DNA of 64,000 nt from Gammaproteobacteria bacterium (GTDB lineage Bacteria; Pseudomonadota; Gammaproteobacteria; Pseudomonadales; Porticoccaceae), in contig JADJET010000001.1 of the NCBI GenBank assembly GCA_016708925.1, positions 186,001 through 250,000 on the forward strand, written 5' to 3'. The notes under the pieces were generated by a model. It was not told the origin of the DNA. It made no database searches and saw only the letters and a program-made list of their open reading frames with translations. Below are positions 34,132 through 46,549 of this stretch, one piece after another; position 1 is the first letter of the stretch; each line of letters starts with the position of its first letter. The position numbers and the translations under genes are program-made.

Positions 34132-34722
34132 CTATCTGAACAGGGGCGCCACCTCGGTCATGAACGCCTGCTTGGATTCGCGCCACGCCGTCAGGTGATC
34201 GAGATGGTCGTAGGCCATGGTGAGCAGACCGCCAAAGCCGCCCGACTCCTGCTGCAAACGCGCCAGCTTGTCGGCTACCGTCGCCGGGGAACCCACCAGC
34301 CAGTTGTGATCGGCCAGGTATTCCACCGTGACATCGGCGTCGGTGACATCCGGTTGATGCTTCATGACTCCGGTCATGCCGAACCGCTTGAACAGGGGCA
34401 ACAGGTACTCGCGCCAGACGCGGCCGATGGGTCCGTCGAGCGCCAGCCGCCGTGCCGCGCGGTCGGTTTCGGCCACGAACAGATCACGGCGCAGGCGCCA
34501 GTCCGCACGCTTGGCTGTGCGTCCTGCGCCCTCGGCGGCTTCCTCGACGATGCGCCAGTTAGCGCGCAGTTAACCGTCGCCAAGGCCGATGCACGCCGGC
34601 AGGTAGCCGCCGGCACCGGCAAGTTTCAGGGACGCGAATCCGGGGCTCAATGCCGTTATCGCGATGGGCGGATGCGGTTGCTGATAGGGCTTGAGGTGGA
34701 ACCGCGTCGGCGGATCGTCCGC
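34132..34722 (-). pseudogene. LLM-class oxidoreductase pseudogene, C-terminal part with in-frame stop
   Basis: The C-terminal 115 residues are open (MAETDRAARRLALDGPIG to AFMTEVAPLFR). The same frame continues upstream through a TAA at 34570-34572: NWRIVEEAAEGAGRTAKRADWRLRRDLFV on one side of the stop, and RFHLKPYQQPHPPIAITALSPGFASLKLAG on the other, all matching LLM proteins. Homology fades at about 34722 and the N-terminal half is missing. So this is a nonsense-mutated, 5'-deleted copy, the fifth LLM locus in 20 kb. Confidence 0.8.
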
Positions 34723-34837
34723 CGGCCGGCGCGCGGCACGCCAGACAGCCGCGTGAAACCAGCAGCTTGCCTCCGGTTGCGGTCAAACGCCACCGCCAAA
34801 ACAACACCACTAAAACACGCCCAATAAAAGGGTCTTC

Positions 34838-34866
34838 CCCAATAAAAAGGCCCGCCGAAGCGAGCC
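34838..34866 (-). terminator. rho-independent terminator of the acyl-CoA dehydrogenase gene
   Basis: On the minus strand AAGGCTCGC, TTCG loop, GCGGGCCTT, followed by TTTATT, starting 25 bases after the stop codon at 34892. One mismatch in a 9-bp stem with a stable UUCG tetraloop. Confidence 0.8.
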
Positions 34867-34891
34867 TTGCGAATCAAACACCGATAGTGGC

Positions 34892-36094
<1,203 letters not shown>

Positions 36095-36340
36095 AGGGGC
36101 TCCTGATTGCCTGTAGGTGGATCCGACGGTTGCTCGGTTCCAGCCTGTCAGCCGGGGCCGCACGTCGAAGTGCCGGGGTCAAAATAACGGGTGATCCATC
36201 ATAACCCAAGCCGGCGGACACGCGAGCGCCCGCCGGCACCACAACAGGCTGCAATTGACGCGCCGCAAGCGGCACAGTAGCTTGCAGGTCAAACCGGGCC
36301 CATGCCCGCACAATAATTTCAAACCCGGGGGTTAAACATC

Positions 36341-37567
36341 GTGAAGCGCAAGCAGATTCTGGAAGGTATCAAGGTGCTGGATTTCACCCAGCACGTCGCA
36401 GGCCCATCGTGCACCCGCATGATGGCGGAGATGGGTGCCGAGATCATCAAGGTGGAACTGGCGCCCACCGGCGACCAGGTACGCTATCTGGGCTACCAGA
36501 AAGGCGGCCGCAGCATTTATTTTCTGCAACAGAACCGCGGCAAGCAGAGCCTCTGCCTGGATGCCAAGACCGAGCGCGGGCAGCAGATCCTCCACGACCT
36601 GATCAAACAGGTCGATGTGCTGGTCGAGAACTTCGCCCCGGGCGCCATCGCGCGCCTGGGTTGTGGCTGGGAGGTCGCGAGCCGGCTCAATCCCGAACTC
36701 ATCATGTGCTCAATCTCCACCTTCGGGCAGAGCGGCCCCCTCGCCGACCTGCCCGGCTACGACTACATCGGCCAGGCCTATTCGGGAGTCAGCAGCCTGA
36801 TCGGCGAGGAAGACCGCGGTCCCAGCCTGCCCGGCGCCGCGTTGGGCGATACCATGACCGGCGCCCACGCCCTGGCTGCCATCAACGGTGCACTCTTCAA
36901 CCGCGCCATGGGCGGCGGTGGCGACCACCTCGACATCACCTTGCTCGACAGCTATTTCCACTGCCACGAAATGTCGGTGGGCGTCTACAGCGCCAGCAAC
37001 GGCAAGGTGGCGCCACGCCGCAGCGGCTCGCACCAGCGCATCCTCTGCCCTACCGGTGCCTTCAAGGGCCGCGACGGCTACATCATGATCGTCGCCACCC
37101 CGCAGCAGTGGCCGGCGTTCTGCAAGGCCATCGACATGCCTGAATTGATGGAGGACACGCGCTTCGCGCACATCAACGACCGCGTCGGCAACCGCTTCGA
37201 GTTGATCGCCCTCATCGAGGACTGGCTGCAACGTCAGCACAGCGATGCGGCTTCGATCAAAAAACTGGAGGCGGCGCGCATCCCGGTGGCACCGGTGCTG
37301 TCGGTGCCCGAGGCCATGGCGCATCCCCATCTGGTTCAACGGGGCACGGTGCGCACCGTCACCCAGCGCGGCGCCGGCACTTTCCAGATGCCCGGCATGC
37401 CGCTGCGCTTCAAGAACCATCCCGGTATCGAGGAACTGGAAACGCCCTATCGCGGCGAGCACAACGTCGCGATTCTGCAGCGGTATCTGGGGTTGTCGGA
37501 ACAAGAGGTGACGCGGATGCATGCCGAAGGCGTGCTGCTGCGGGAAGATATTCCAGCGGCCGGTTGA
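36341..37567 (+). CDS. CaiB/BaiF family CoA-transferase
   Basis: Family III CoA-transferase, 408 residues, moving CoA between carboxylic acids. Landmarks: GIKVLDFTQHVAGPSCTRMMAEMGAEIIKVE, RGKQSLCLDAKTERG, LVENFAPGAIARLG, SISTFGQSGPLADLPGYDYIGQA and the region of the catalytic Asp in GAALGDTMTGAHA. It starts with GTG at 36341. Located head to head with the acyl-CoA dehydrogenase (247 bases apart), it probably activates the substrate that the dehydrogenase oxidises. Confidence 0.92.
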   Translation: MKRKQILEGIKVLDFTQHVAGPSCTRMMAEMGAEIIKVELAPTGDQVRYLGYQKGGRSIYFLQQNRGKQSLCLDAKTERGQQILHDLIKQVDVLVENFAPGAIARLGCGWEVASRLNPELIMCSISTFGQSGPLADLPGYDYIGQAYSGVSSLIGEEDRGPSLPGAALGDTMTGAHALAAINGALFNRAMGGGGDHLDITLLDSYFHCHEMSVGVYSASNGKVAPRRSGSHQRILCPTGAFKGRDGYIMIVATPQQWPAFCKAIDMPELMEDTRFAHINDRVGNRFELIALIEDWLQRQHSDAASIKKLEAARIPVAPVLSVPEAMAHPHLVQRGTVRTVTQRGAGTFQMPGMPLRFKNHPGIEELETPYRGEHNVAILQRYLGLSEQEVTRMHAEGVLLREDIPAAG

Positions 37568-37709
37568 ACAGACGCAACTTTTTTTCGGAGAACTTCCGAA
37601 AGGGGCGTCATAGGGCCGTAAGGGGGAATTACTCGGGCTGCGGGCGCTCGCTCCGCCCCCACTCCGTGGGCTCCGAGTCGAACCCGGGTTCTCATCCCTT
37701 TTGCCTCCC
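37568..37709. other. structured GC-rich segment between CoA-transferase and tRNA-Ser terminator
   Basis: No gene. It contains a perfect 7-bp hairpin TTTCGGA GAACT TCCGAAA (37583-37601) and, on the minus strand, GAACCCGGGTTCGACTCGG near 37675-37693, which resembles a tRNA T-arm. It lies just downstream of the tRNA-Ser terminator. Confidence 0.3.
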
Positions 37710-37743
37710 AAATAAAAAACCCCCTGACGGGGGTTTTTTATTT
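37710..37743 (-). terminator. bidirectional terminator of tRNA-Ser
   Basis: A perfect 15-bp inverted repeat AAATAAAAAACCCCC / GGGGGTTTTTTATTT with a TGAC loop begins at the last base of the tRNA CCA end. The A/T-rich outer stem gives a U tract on both strands, so it can also stop the plus-strand CaiB/BaiF transcript. Confidence 0.93.
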
Positions 37744-37832
37744 GGCGGTGAGGGAGGGATTCGAACCCTCGATACCGGTAAGGGTATACTCCCTTAGCAG
37801 GGGAGCGCCTTCAGCCACTCGGCCACCTCACC
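37743..37832 (-). tRNA. tRNA-Ser (anticodon GCU)
   Basis: Ninety nucleotides including an encoded CCA. The acceptor stem GGTGAGG/CCTCACC is perfect. The anticodon stem CTCCC/GGGAG encloses CTGCTAA, so the anticodon is GCT and it reads AGC/AGU serine codons. The long variable arm (TATACCC...) is typical of class II tRNA-Ser. The T arm GAGGGTTCGAATCCCTC is perfect. Its place beside csrA is the standard gammaproteobacterial one. Confidence 0.97.
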
Positions 37833-38099
37833 AAAAAACTGATTCACCCAACAACAATCTCCAGAGCCGAATCGCCCGACCCGCTTGCTTGGACGCGACG
37901 CTCGAATAAGCGTCGCCACCGGATACTTGAAGGTTCCCGGTTGCGGGACGTTTCATCTTGTTCTCAAGATTGGGCAGATATCAAGCTCGGATAGTTCTCA
38001 AGACTGCGGCCCGCTCCCCATCCGGCGAGCGGGCCGCGATACTAACACAGTGAAAAGAGCTGCCACAGTGACAGCCACAGCAAATAAACCACAGTAGCC

Positions 38100-38288
38100 T
38101 TAGTTGCCTCCGGCGGCGGCCTGTTTTTCCTGCTGGATGCGCTCGTAGATTTCTTCCCTGTGAACCGGCAGGTCGCGCGGCGCATTGACGCCGAGCCGAA
38201 CCTGGTTGCCTTTCACTCCCAACACGGTGACGGTTACGTCATCTCCGATGACGAGGGTCTCCCCGACCCGTCGGGTAAGTATAAGCAT
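38100..38288 (-). CDS. csrA: carbon storage regulator CsrA/RsmA
   Basis: Dimeric RNA-binding post-transcriptional regulator that binds GGA motifs near ribosome-binding sites. It has 62 residues: MLILTRRVGETLVIGDD at the N terminus with Arg 6/7, and the conserved VRLGVNAPRDLPVHREEIYERI containing the C-terminal RNA-binding Arg in PVHREE. ATG 38288 is chosen by homology. Order lysC-csrA-tRNA-Ser as in Pseudomonas. Confidence 0.97.
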   Translation of the reverse strand: MLILTRRVGETLVIGDDVTVTVLGVKGNQVRLGVNAPRDLPVHREEIYERIQQEKQAAAGGN

Positions 38289-38555
38289 TGCTGCCTCCAT
38301 TTCTCCATAATGCCCAGTACGAAAATGGCCGTAAAACAATTCGTTGCGGCCTGCTCCTTTCAACGTTAGTTATTGTTTTTCCTGGCGGTACAGCTACCTC
38401 ATCTCGCCGTATCACACCGGGTTAGTCTAGCAAAGGCCCTGCAAAGTTTCACGAAACGCTAATATTCAAAATCCGGCGCAGTCATGCCCGTCGGACACCC
38501 TTGCGGGACTCCGGCTTTGGCGGGCGCCGGGATCGGCGCGAAAAGGCAGCTCAAC

Positions 38556-39779
38556 TCAGACGGTTGCATCCAGCTCAAACTCGGTATGCAGTGCCCGCGC
38601 ACCAAGTTCGAGGTATTTCTCGTCCACCACCACCGTGATCTTGATCTCGGACGTGGTGATCATCTGGATATTGATATTGTGCTCGGCGAGCGCCCGGAAC
38701 ATGCGCGCCGCCACGCCGGCATGGGAACGCATACCTACACCCACCAGCGACAGTTTGGCAATGCGGTCATCGGTGGTGATCGAAGTCGCCCCGAGGCTCT
38801 CCTGCAAGCCCTCGAGCACACGCAGGGCCTTTTTCATTTCGTTGCGGTGAACCGTGAACGTCAGCGAGGTTGTGCCATCCTGGGCGACATTCTGGACGAT
38901 CACATCGACTTCGATATTGGCCTCGCTGATCGGCCCCAGAATCCGGTAGGCAACGCCCGGCACATCGGGCACACCCAGCACGGTGAGTTTGGCCTCGTCG
39001 CGATTGAAGGCGATGCCGGATACCAGGGGTTTTTCCATGTCGTCCTCGTCGTCCAGGGTGATCAGAGTGCCATTGCCTTCGGTAAAACTCGACAGCACGC
39101 GCAGCGGCACCTGATATTTGCCGGCGAACTCCACCGCGCGGATCTGCAGTACCTTGGAGCCCTGGCTGGCCATTTCCAGCATCTCTTCGAAGGTGATGCG
39201 ATCCAGCCGGCGCGCGCTGCTCACCACTCGCGGGTCAGTGGTGTAGATCCCATCCACATCGGTGTAAATCTGGCATTCGTCCGCATTCAGGGCGGCGGCG
39301 AGGGCCACGCCCGTGGTATCCGAACCGCCACGTCCCAAGGTGGTGATGTTGCCTTCGCCATCGACGCCCTGAAATCCGGCAACCACCACCACGCGCCCGG
39401 CGGCAAGATCGGCGCGCATCCGCTCCACGTCGATGGCCTCGATGCGCGCCTTGGTGTGGGCGCTGTCGGTGAGAATACGGATCTGGCTGCCGGTGTAGGA
39501 ACGGGCCTCGCAGCCCAGCTCCTCGAGCGCCATGGCCAACAGCGCGATCGTCACCTGCTCGCCGGTGGAGACCAGCACATCGAGCTCGCGGGGCGAGGGC
39601 ATTTCGGAGATTTGATTGGCCAACGCGATCAGACGATTGGTCTCGCCGCTCATGGCCGAAACCACCACCACCAGATCGTCGCCGCGCGTACGCGCCGCCG
39701 CGACCTTGTGGGCCACGGCGCGGATGCGCTCGATCGTGCCGACGGAAGTGCCGCCGTATTTCTGAACGATAAGACTCAT
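38556..39779 (-). CDS. lysC: aspartate kinase
   Basis: First step of lysine/threonine/methionine synthesis. It has 407 residues. The kinase domain starts SLIVQKYGGTSVG and contains the FQGVDGEGNITTLGRGGSDTT region. Two C-terminal ACT domains (VSGIAFNRDEAKLTVLGVPDVPG and IAKLSLVGVGMRSHAGVAARMF) suggest feedback control by lysine and/or threonine. The start at 39779 is set by homology. It lies between alaS and csrA on the same strand. Confidence 0.96.
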   Translation of the reverse strand: MSLIVQKYGGTSVGTIERIRAVAHKVAAARTRGDDLVVVVSAMSGETNRLIALANQISEMPSPRELDVLVSTGEQVTIALLAMALEELGCEARSYTGSQIRILTDSAHTKARIEAIDVERMRADLAAGRVVVVAGFQGVDGEGNITTLGRGGSDTTGVALAAALNADECQIYTDVDGIYTTDPRVVSSARRLDRITFEEMLEMASQGSKVLQIRAVEFAGKYQVPLRVLSSFTEGNGTLITLDDEDDMEKPLVSGIAFNRDEAKLTVLGVPDVPGVAYRILGPISEANIEVDVIVQNVAQDGTTSLTFTVHRNEMKKALRVLEGLQESLGATSITTDDRIAKLSLVGVGMRSHAGVAARMFRALAEHNINIQMITTSEIKITVVVDEKYLELGARALHTEFELDATV

Positions 39780-39864
39780 GGCTGTCTTCTGACGGGGCCT
39801 TCCCCGGAAGCGGCGCGGGAATTTATCACCAACGCTGATGAAACTGAATAGGTCCGGCGGTCGA

Positions 39865-42465
<2,601 letters not shown>

Positions 42466-42504
42466 AATGGACTCCGTGGATCGATAAAACGCGAGAAAAT
42501 TCGC

Positions 42505-42852
42505 TCAGAATCCCAGTTGGGATTCGGAAAACTGTTTGCCGGCGAGCAGGTGCAGATGCAGGTGAAAAACCGTCTGGCCGGCGCCGGCGCCGTTGTTGAC
42601 GATCACCCGAAAAGCGTCCTCGACGCCGACCTGACGGGCCACCGCGCCGGCGGCCAGCAGCAGGTGTCCCAGCAGTGCCAGATCGTCTCCGGACGCGTCG
42701 CAGAGTTTGGCGATCGGTTTGCGCGGAATGATCAACAGATGGACGGGCGCCTTGGGGGCGATGTCCTTGATCGCGATGCAATGTTCGTCCTCGTAGATGA
42801 TCTCGGACGGCAATTCGCGGTTGATGATGCGGGTGAAAATGCTATCGGCCAT
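42505..42852 (-). CDS. HIT-family nucleotide phosphoramidase (HinT-like)
   Basis: 115 residues, purine nucleotide phosphoramidase family. The histidine triad HLHLHLL is at the C-terminal side, and the N terminus SIFTRIINRELPSEIIYEDE and APVHLLIIPRKPI are diagnostic. It sits 39 bases upstream of alaS on the same strand. A role beyond house-cleaning of adenylated compounds is not known. Confidence 0.94.
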   Translation of the reverse strand: MADSIFTRIINRELPSEIIYEDEHCIAIKDIAPKAPVHLLIIPRKPIAKLCDASGDDLALLGHLLLAAGAVARQVGVEDAFRVIVNNGAGAGQTVFHLHLHLLAGKQFSESQLGF

Positions 42853-42936
42853 GGTTTTATCTCCGGCGCTCTTTTTTCGGACTGCTGAAAGACGGTTGCT
42901 GCCGCCGTTAGCTGTTCGCCTGGGTGACGGGCGCGG

Positions 42937-43140
42937 TCAGGCACGCGCGCCCGCTCCTCCCGGCTGCCGCTCTTCTGCCGACAGCACGCGCGCTTCTCGT
43001 TCCAGCATCACCGGGATACCATCGCGAATCGGATAGGCGAGGCCGCTCGCCCGGCAAATCAACTCCTGGTGTTCCGCATCGTATTCCAGCGGGGCCTTGG
43101 TCACCGGGCAGACCAGGATACTGAGCAACTGTTTGTTCAC
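42937..43140 (-). CDS. Trm112/YcaR-like zinc-ribbon-type protein
   Basis: 67 residues with LLSILVCPVTKAPLEYD and LICRASGLAYPIRDGIPVMLEREAR, the Trm112 (UPF0434) pattern; only part of the zinc cysteines is kept, as in many bacterial members. The start is GTG 43140 with AGGA in front. In bacteria these small proteins occur next to kdsB/lpx genes; here the neighbours are a HIT protein and an M23 peptidase. Confidence 0.85.
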   Translation of the reverse strand: MNKQLLSILVCPVTKAPLEYDAEHQELICRASGLAYPIRDGIPVMLEREARVLSAEERQPGGAGARA

Positions 43141-43237
43141 GGAATTCCTGTCGGAAGTCGGGCGTCGCCGGTGATCGCACACCGCCGGAAACGCCGCACC
43201 AATGCGGCGGGATTCTACGGCAAAGTATGCGCAGGCT

Positions 43238-44107
43238 CTATGGCCGCGGGCGCTCTCCGGCAGCGGGAGGCGCGGGAGGCGCGGGAGGAAAATACTGAAG
43301 CGCCAGCGCCGGGTCGAGGCGGACATCGAACCAGTTCATGCGCCAGTCCAGATGCGGCCCCGTCGCGCGCCCGGTGGCACCGACGCAGGCGATGGGGTCG
43401 CCACGCGCCAGTTCATCGCCCTCCTTTACCAGGGTCGCGCTCAGGTGAATGAAGGAGGAAGTCAGCCCCTGGCCGTGATCGACGATCAGGGTTCCGCCCG
43501 AAAAATACAGGTCCGGCTGAGCGAGGCGCACCACCCCCGGCGCCGGCGCCCGCACCAGCGCACCGGTCGGCGCCGCGATATCCAGGCCAAAGTGGGGGTT
43601 TTTCGGCACTCCGTTGTAAATGCGCTGGCTGCCGTACACGCCCGTGATGGGGCCATCCAGGGGACGGCTGAAACCGGCCAGAAAATCGCGCCGGGGGGAG
43701 TTGACCGCGCGCGCCCGATCCACCAGTTCCTGCTCGCGACGGATGCGATCCATGACCTCCGGGGGCGGAGTGACGGTACGCTCCGGCACACCGTCCACCC
43801 GCTGCACCGCGTAGCTGCGGCGTTCGACATCGAAGCGGTAATGGCGCGGCCCCATGGGATCGGTGACGATCAAGGTCATGGTCGCCGGGGCATCACGCCC
43901 CAGCCCCACCACGAAGTGGCCATCGGGAGACACCGGCACGGACTTGCGGTCGAAGGTCACCCTGGCGGTCGGCGCCACCCGGCCGATGATCATGCCGCCC
44001 TGGCGCCAGACGCCCTGAAATTCCAGGCCGTCGTCAGCGCTGGCGACGGGCGCGGCCAGTGCGATCCCGGCAAACACACAAGACATCAACCACCGGTAGG
44101 GATTCAC
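43238..44107 (-). CDS. exported M23-family (LytM) metallopeptidase
   Basis: 289 residues from GTG 44107. A signal peptide (RWLMSCVFAGIALAAPVASA) is followed by an N-terminal beta domain and a C-terminal M23 domain with the zinc motif HFGLDIAAPTGA and SSFIHLSATLV plus GPHLDWRMNW. All three histidines and the Asp are present, so it is likely an active peptidoglycan endopeptidase in the periplasm. An internal ATG at 44086 is a possible alternative start. It lies 10 bases after recX. Confidence 0.88.
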   Translation of the reverse strand: MNPYRWLMSCVFAGIALAAPVASADDGLEFQGVWRQGGMIIGRVAPTARVTFDRKSVPVSPDGHFVVGLGRDAPATMTLIVTDPMGPRHYRFDVERRSYAVQRVDGVPERTVTPPPEVMDRIRREQELVDRARAVNSPRRDFLAGFSRPLDGPITGVYGSQRIYNGVPKNPHFGLDIAAPTGALVRAPAPGVVRLAQPDLYFSGGTLIVDHGQGLTSSFIHLSATLVKEGDELARGDPIACVGATGRATGPHLDWRMNWFDVRLDPALALQYFPPAPPAPPAAGERPRP

Positions 44108-44117
44108 GAGATAATGC

Positions 44118-44627
44118 TCACAAGGTATCAATGTCCGCGTCGCGGGACTGCCCGGCCAGGGTCGCCTGAATTTCGTCGGCACCGAAACCGCGATACTGAA
44201 GGAAACGCGCCCGCCGCGCGCGCTCGGGCCAGTCCTGCGCGGACTTGCGACCAAATTTCTGGGTGCTGACCGTCAGCGCCAGAGCACACCAGTCCACGTC
44301 TGCCGTGGTCAGTGCGTACTGAACAAGCTCAGCGTCGATGCCGCGTTCGGCCAGCTCGCGCCGGATGCGCTGCGGCCCCTGACCGCGGCGAACCCGGCTC
44401 GCGACCAGGGCCTCGGCGAAGCGGGTATCGCTCTGCAAACCTTCCGCGGCGAGTTGATCGAGCACCCGTTCGATCAGCACGGCCTCGGCGGCGAAGTCGA
44501 CGGACAGCTTGCGGACCAGTTCGACGCGGCTGTGCTCGCGCCGCGCCAGCTGCCGGATCGCCGCTGCACGCAGCGCCCGCGCCGGATCGATCGGGGCTGC
44601 ACCGGCGCCATCCGCTGTACTGTTCAG
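44118..44627 (-). CDS. recX: RecA regulatory protein RecX, unusual start codon
   Basis: Modulates RecA filaments. The frame has three RecX helical repeats: ALRAAAIRQLARREHSRVELVRKL, DTRFAEALVASRVRRGQGPQRIRRELAERGID and RRARFLQYRGFGADEIQATL. Between the recA stop and the first repeat there is no in-frame ATG, GTG or TTG at a sensible place; the best candidate is CTG at 44627, preceded by AAGGGGG, giving 169 residues. Coordinates of the 5' end are therefore uncertain. It follows recA by about 50 bases, so it shares the SOS-controlled transcript. Confidence 0.85.
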   Translation of the reverse strand: MNSTADGAGAAPIDPARALRAAAIRQLARREHSRVELVRKLSVDFAAEAVLIERVLDQLAAEGLQSDTRFAEALVASRVRRGQGPQRIRRELAERGIDAELVQYALTTADVDWCALALTVSTQKFGRKSAQDWPERARRARFLQYRGFGADEIQATLAGQSRDADIDTL

Positions 44628-44679
44628 GTCGCCCCCTTGCTCACGGCATCTGCCGGCAGACGCCGTCTCCGCACAGCGC

Positions 44680-45720
44680 CTATTCGAACTCCGCGTCCAC
44701 CGCCGCAGCGGTTTCCGGGCTGGCGGCCGAATCACCACCAAGCAACTTCGCGCGCAACTGGGTATCGATTTCCGTGGCGATTTCAGGATGTTCGCGGAGG
44801 TAATCGCAGGCATTGCTCTTGCCCTGCCCGATCTTGTCGCCGCGATAGGCATACCAAGCGCCGGATTTTTCGACCAGACCGCACTTGACGCCCAGATCGA
44901 TGATCTCGCCCATGCGGTTGATGCCGGAGCCGTAGAGAATCTGGAATTCGGCCTGGCGGAACGGCGGCGATACCTTGTTCTTGACCACCTTGACGCGGGT
45001 CTCACTGCCGACGACTTCCTCGCCCTCCTTGACCGCGCCGATGCGACGGATATCGAGGCGCACCGAGGCGTAGAACTTGAGCGCGTTGCCCCCGGTGGTG
45101 GTCTCCGGGTTGCCGAACATGACGCCGATTTTCATCCGGATCTGGTTGATGAAAATCACCAGGCAATTGGAATTCTTGATGTTGCCGGTGAGTTTGCGCA
45201 GCGCCTGCGACATCAGCCGCGCCTGCAAGCCCACATGATGATCGCCCATCTCGCCCTCGATCTCGGCGCGGGGTACCAGCGCCGCCACCGAATCCACCAC
45301 CAGCACGTCGATGGCGCCGGAGCGCACCAGCATGTCGGTGACTTCCAGCGCCTGCTCGCCGGTATCGGGTTGGGACAGAATCAGGTCGTCGATATTGACC
45401 CCGAGTTTCTCCGCATAGATGGGATCCAGCGCGTGCTCGGCGTCGATGAAGGCGCAGGTGCCACCCAGCTTCTGGGCCTGGGCGATGACCGAGAGGGTCA
45501 GCGTGGTTTTACCCGAGGATTCCGGGCCGTAGATCTCGACCACCCGGCCGCGCGGCAGGCCGCCGATGCCCAGCGCCAGGTCGAGGCCGAGCGAGCCGGT
45601 GGAAATACTCGGAATTGCGACATGCTCCTTGTCGCCCATCCGCATCACCGTGCCCTTGCCGAACTGCTTGTCGATCTGGCTCAGGGCCGCCTGCAATGCT
45701 TTTTCCTTGTTCGAATCCAT
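44680..45720 (-). CDS. recA: recombinase RecA
   Basis: Strand-exchange protein and SOS co-protease, 346 residues. Walker A GPESSGKTT, the LVVDSVAALVPRAEIEGE segment, loop L2 NQIRMKIGVMFGNPETTTGGNALKFYASVR and the acidic C terminus ending VDAEFE are all present. The start at 45720 is set by homology (MDSNKEKALQAAL). A LexA box lies 64 bases upstream. Normally cinA is directly upstream of recA; here a MaoC gene is divergent from it. Confidence 0.98.
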   Translation of the reverse strand: MDSNKEKALQAALSQIDKQFGKGTVMRMGDKEHVAIPSISTGSLGLDLALGIGGLPRGRVVEIYGPESSGKTTLTLSVIAQAQKLGGTCAFIDAEHALDPIYAEKLGVNIDDLILSQPDTGEQALEVTDMLVRSGAIDVLVVDSVAALVPRAEIEGEMGDHHVGLQARLMSQALRKLTGNIKNSNCLVIFINQIRMKIGVMFGNPETTTGGNALKFYASVRLDIRRIGAVKEGEEVVGSETRVKVVKNKVSPPFRQAEFQILYGSGINRMGEIIDLGVKCGLVEKSGAWYAYRGDKIGQGKSNACDYLREHPEIATEIDTQLRAKLLGGDSAASPETAAAVDAEFE

Positions 45721-45784
45721 CGCGTTACCTCGGTCTGGCGTTGCCATCAATGAACATGTGGTGAGCTTAGGCCAAAGCGGATAA

Positions 45785-45800
45785 CTGTACAAGCATACAG
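45785..45800. promoter_or_regulatory. LexA (SOS) box of recA
   Basis: CTGTACAAGCATACAG matches the gammaproteobacterial LexA consensus CTG-N10-CAG, with CTGT and ACAG arms intact, and is centred about 72 bases upstream of the recA start codon. It is embedded in the presumed recA promoter on the minus strand. Confidence 0.92.
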
Positions 45801-45981
45801 TTGTCGGGAGCGGCGGAGCCGGGTAACCCGCCCGCCGGAATCCGGCTTTGACCTGGACGCCAAGGTAAGCCGGCCCGGGGGATAAAGACAAGACGGCTCG
45901 CCGCCCGGCCCGCAAAATTGACAGCTTCCGGAAGGCTCCCTTAAGGTGGCTTCCCTTCGTGCCCGCCTGGAGACAACAACC

Positions 45982-46497
45982 ATGCCAAAATCCGTTGAAA
46001 TCGCCCCCGGGCGTTACCGCGAGTCCTACGGCCGCTATCTGGAAGATTTCAAGGTGGGGGATGTCTACGAACATCGCCCCGGGCGCACCATCACCGAGAC
46101 CGACAATACTTGGTTCACCCTGCTCACCATGAACCAGCATCCGTTGCATTTCGACAAGGAATACGCCAAGCACAGCGAATTCGGCCAGATCCTGGTCAAC
46201 AGCACCATGACCGTTGCGGTCCTCGCCGGCATGAGCGTCTCCGACGTCAGCCAGAAAACCATCGCCAACCTGGGCTGGAAGGAAATCCGGATGCCGGCGC
46301 CGGTGTTCGTCGGCGACACGCTGTACGCCGAGTCGGAAGTGCTGGAAATCCGTGAATCCAAAAGCCGTCCCAACGCCGGTCTGGTGACCGTAAAGACTAT
46401 CGGGAAAAATCAGCATGGCGTGGTGATCTGCGATTTCATCCGCACCATGCTGATTCCCAAAACCGGTCATGCCGTGGACGACAAAGCCAACTACTGA
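45982..46497 (+). CDS. MaoC-family (hot-dog) dehydratase
   Basis: 171 residues of the MaoC/enoyl-CoA hydratase-2 hot-dog fold: LEDFKVGDVYEHRPGRTITETDN, TLLTMNQHPLHFDKEYAKHSEFG (catalytic Asp/His region) and GQILVNSTMTVAVLAGMSV. The start at 45982 has GGAG 10 bases upstream. The next gene, an acyl-CoA dehydrogenase, begins 52 bases later; together they form the start of a beta-oxidation-like operon. The substrate is not known. Confidence 0.87.
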   Translation: MPKSVEIAPGRYRESYGRYLEDFKVGDVYEHRPGRTITETDNTWFTLLTMNQHPLHFDKEYAKHSEFGQILVNSTMTVAVLAGMSVSDVSQKTIANLGWKEIRMPAPVFVGDTLYAESEVLEIRESKSRPNAGLVTVKTIGKNQHGVVICDFIRTMLIPKTGHAVDDKANY

Positions 46498-46549
46498 TTC
46501 GCGACCCATCCGCGAGTGCTTCCATCCCCTGCTTCCGACGAGACCCACC

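Noticed and set aside
37564..37797. Open frame ending in a GEGGIRTLDTG-like peptide
   Set aside because: It is a read-through of the terminator and the antisense of tRNA-Ser, a well-known false protein.
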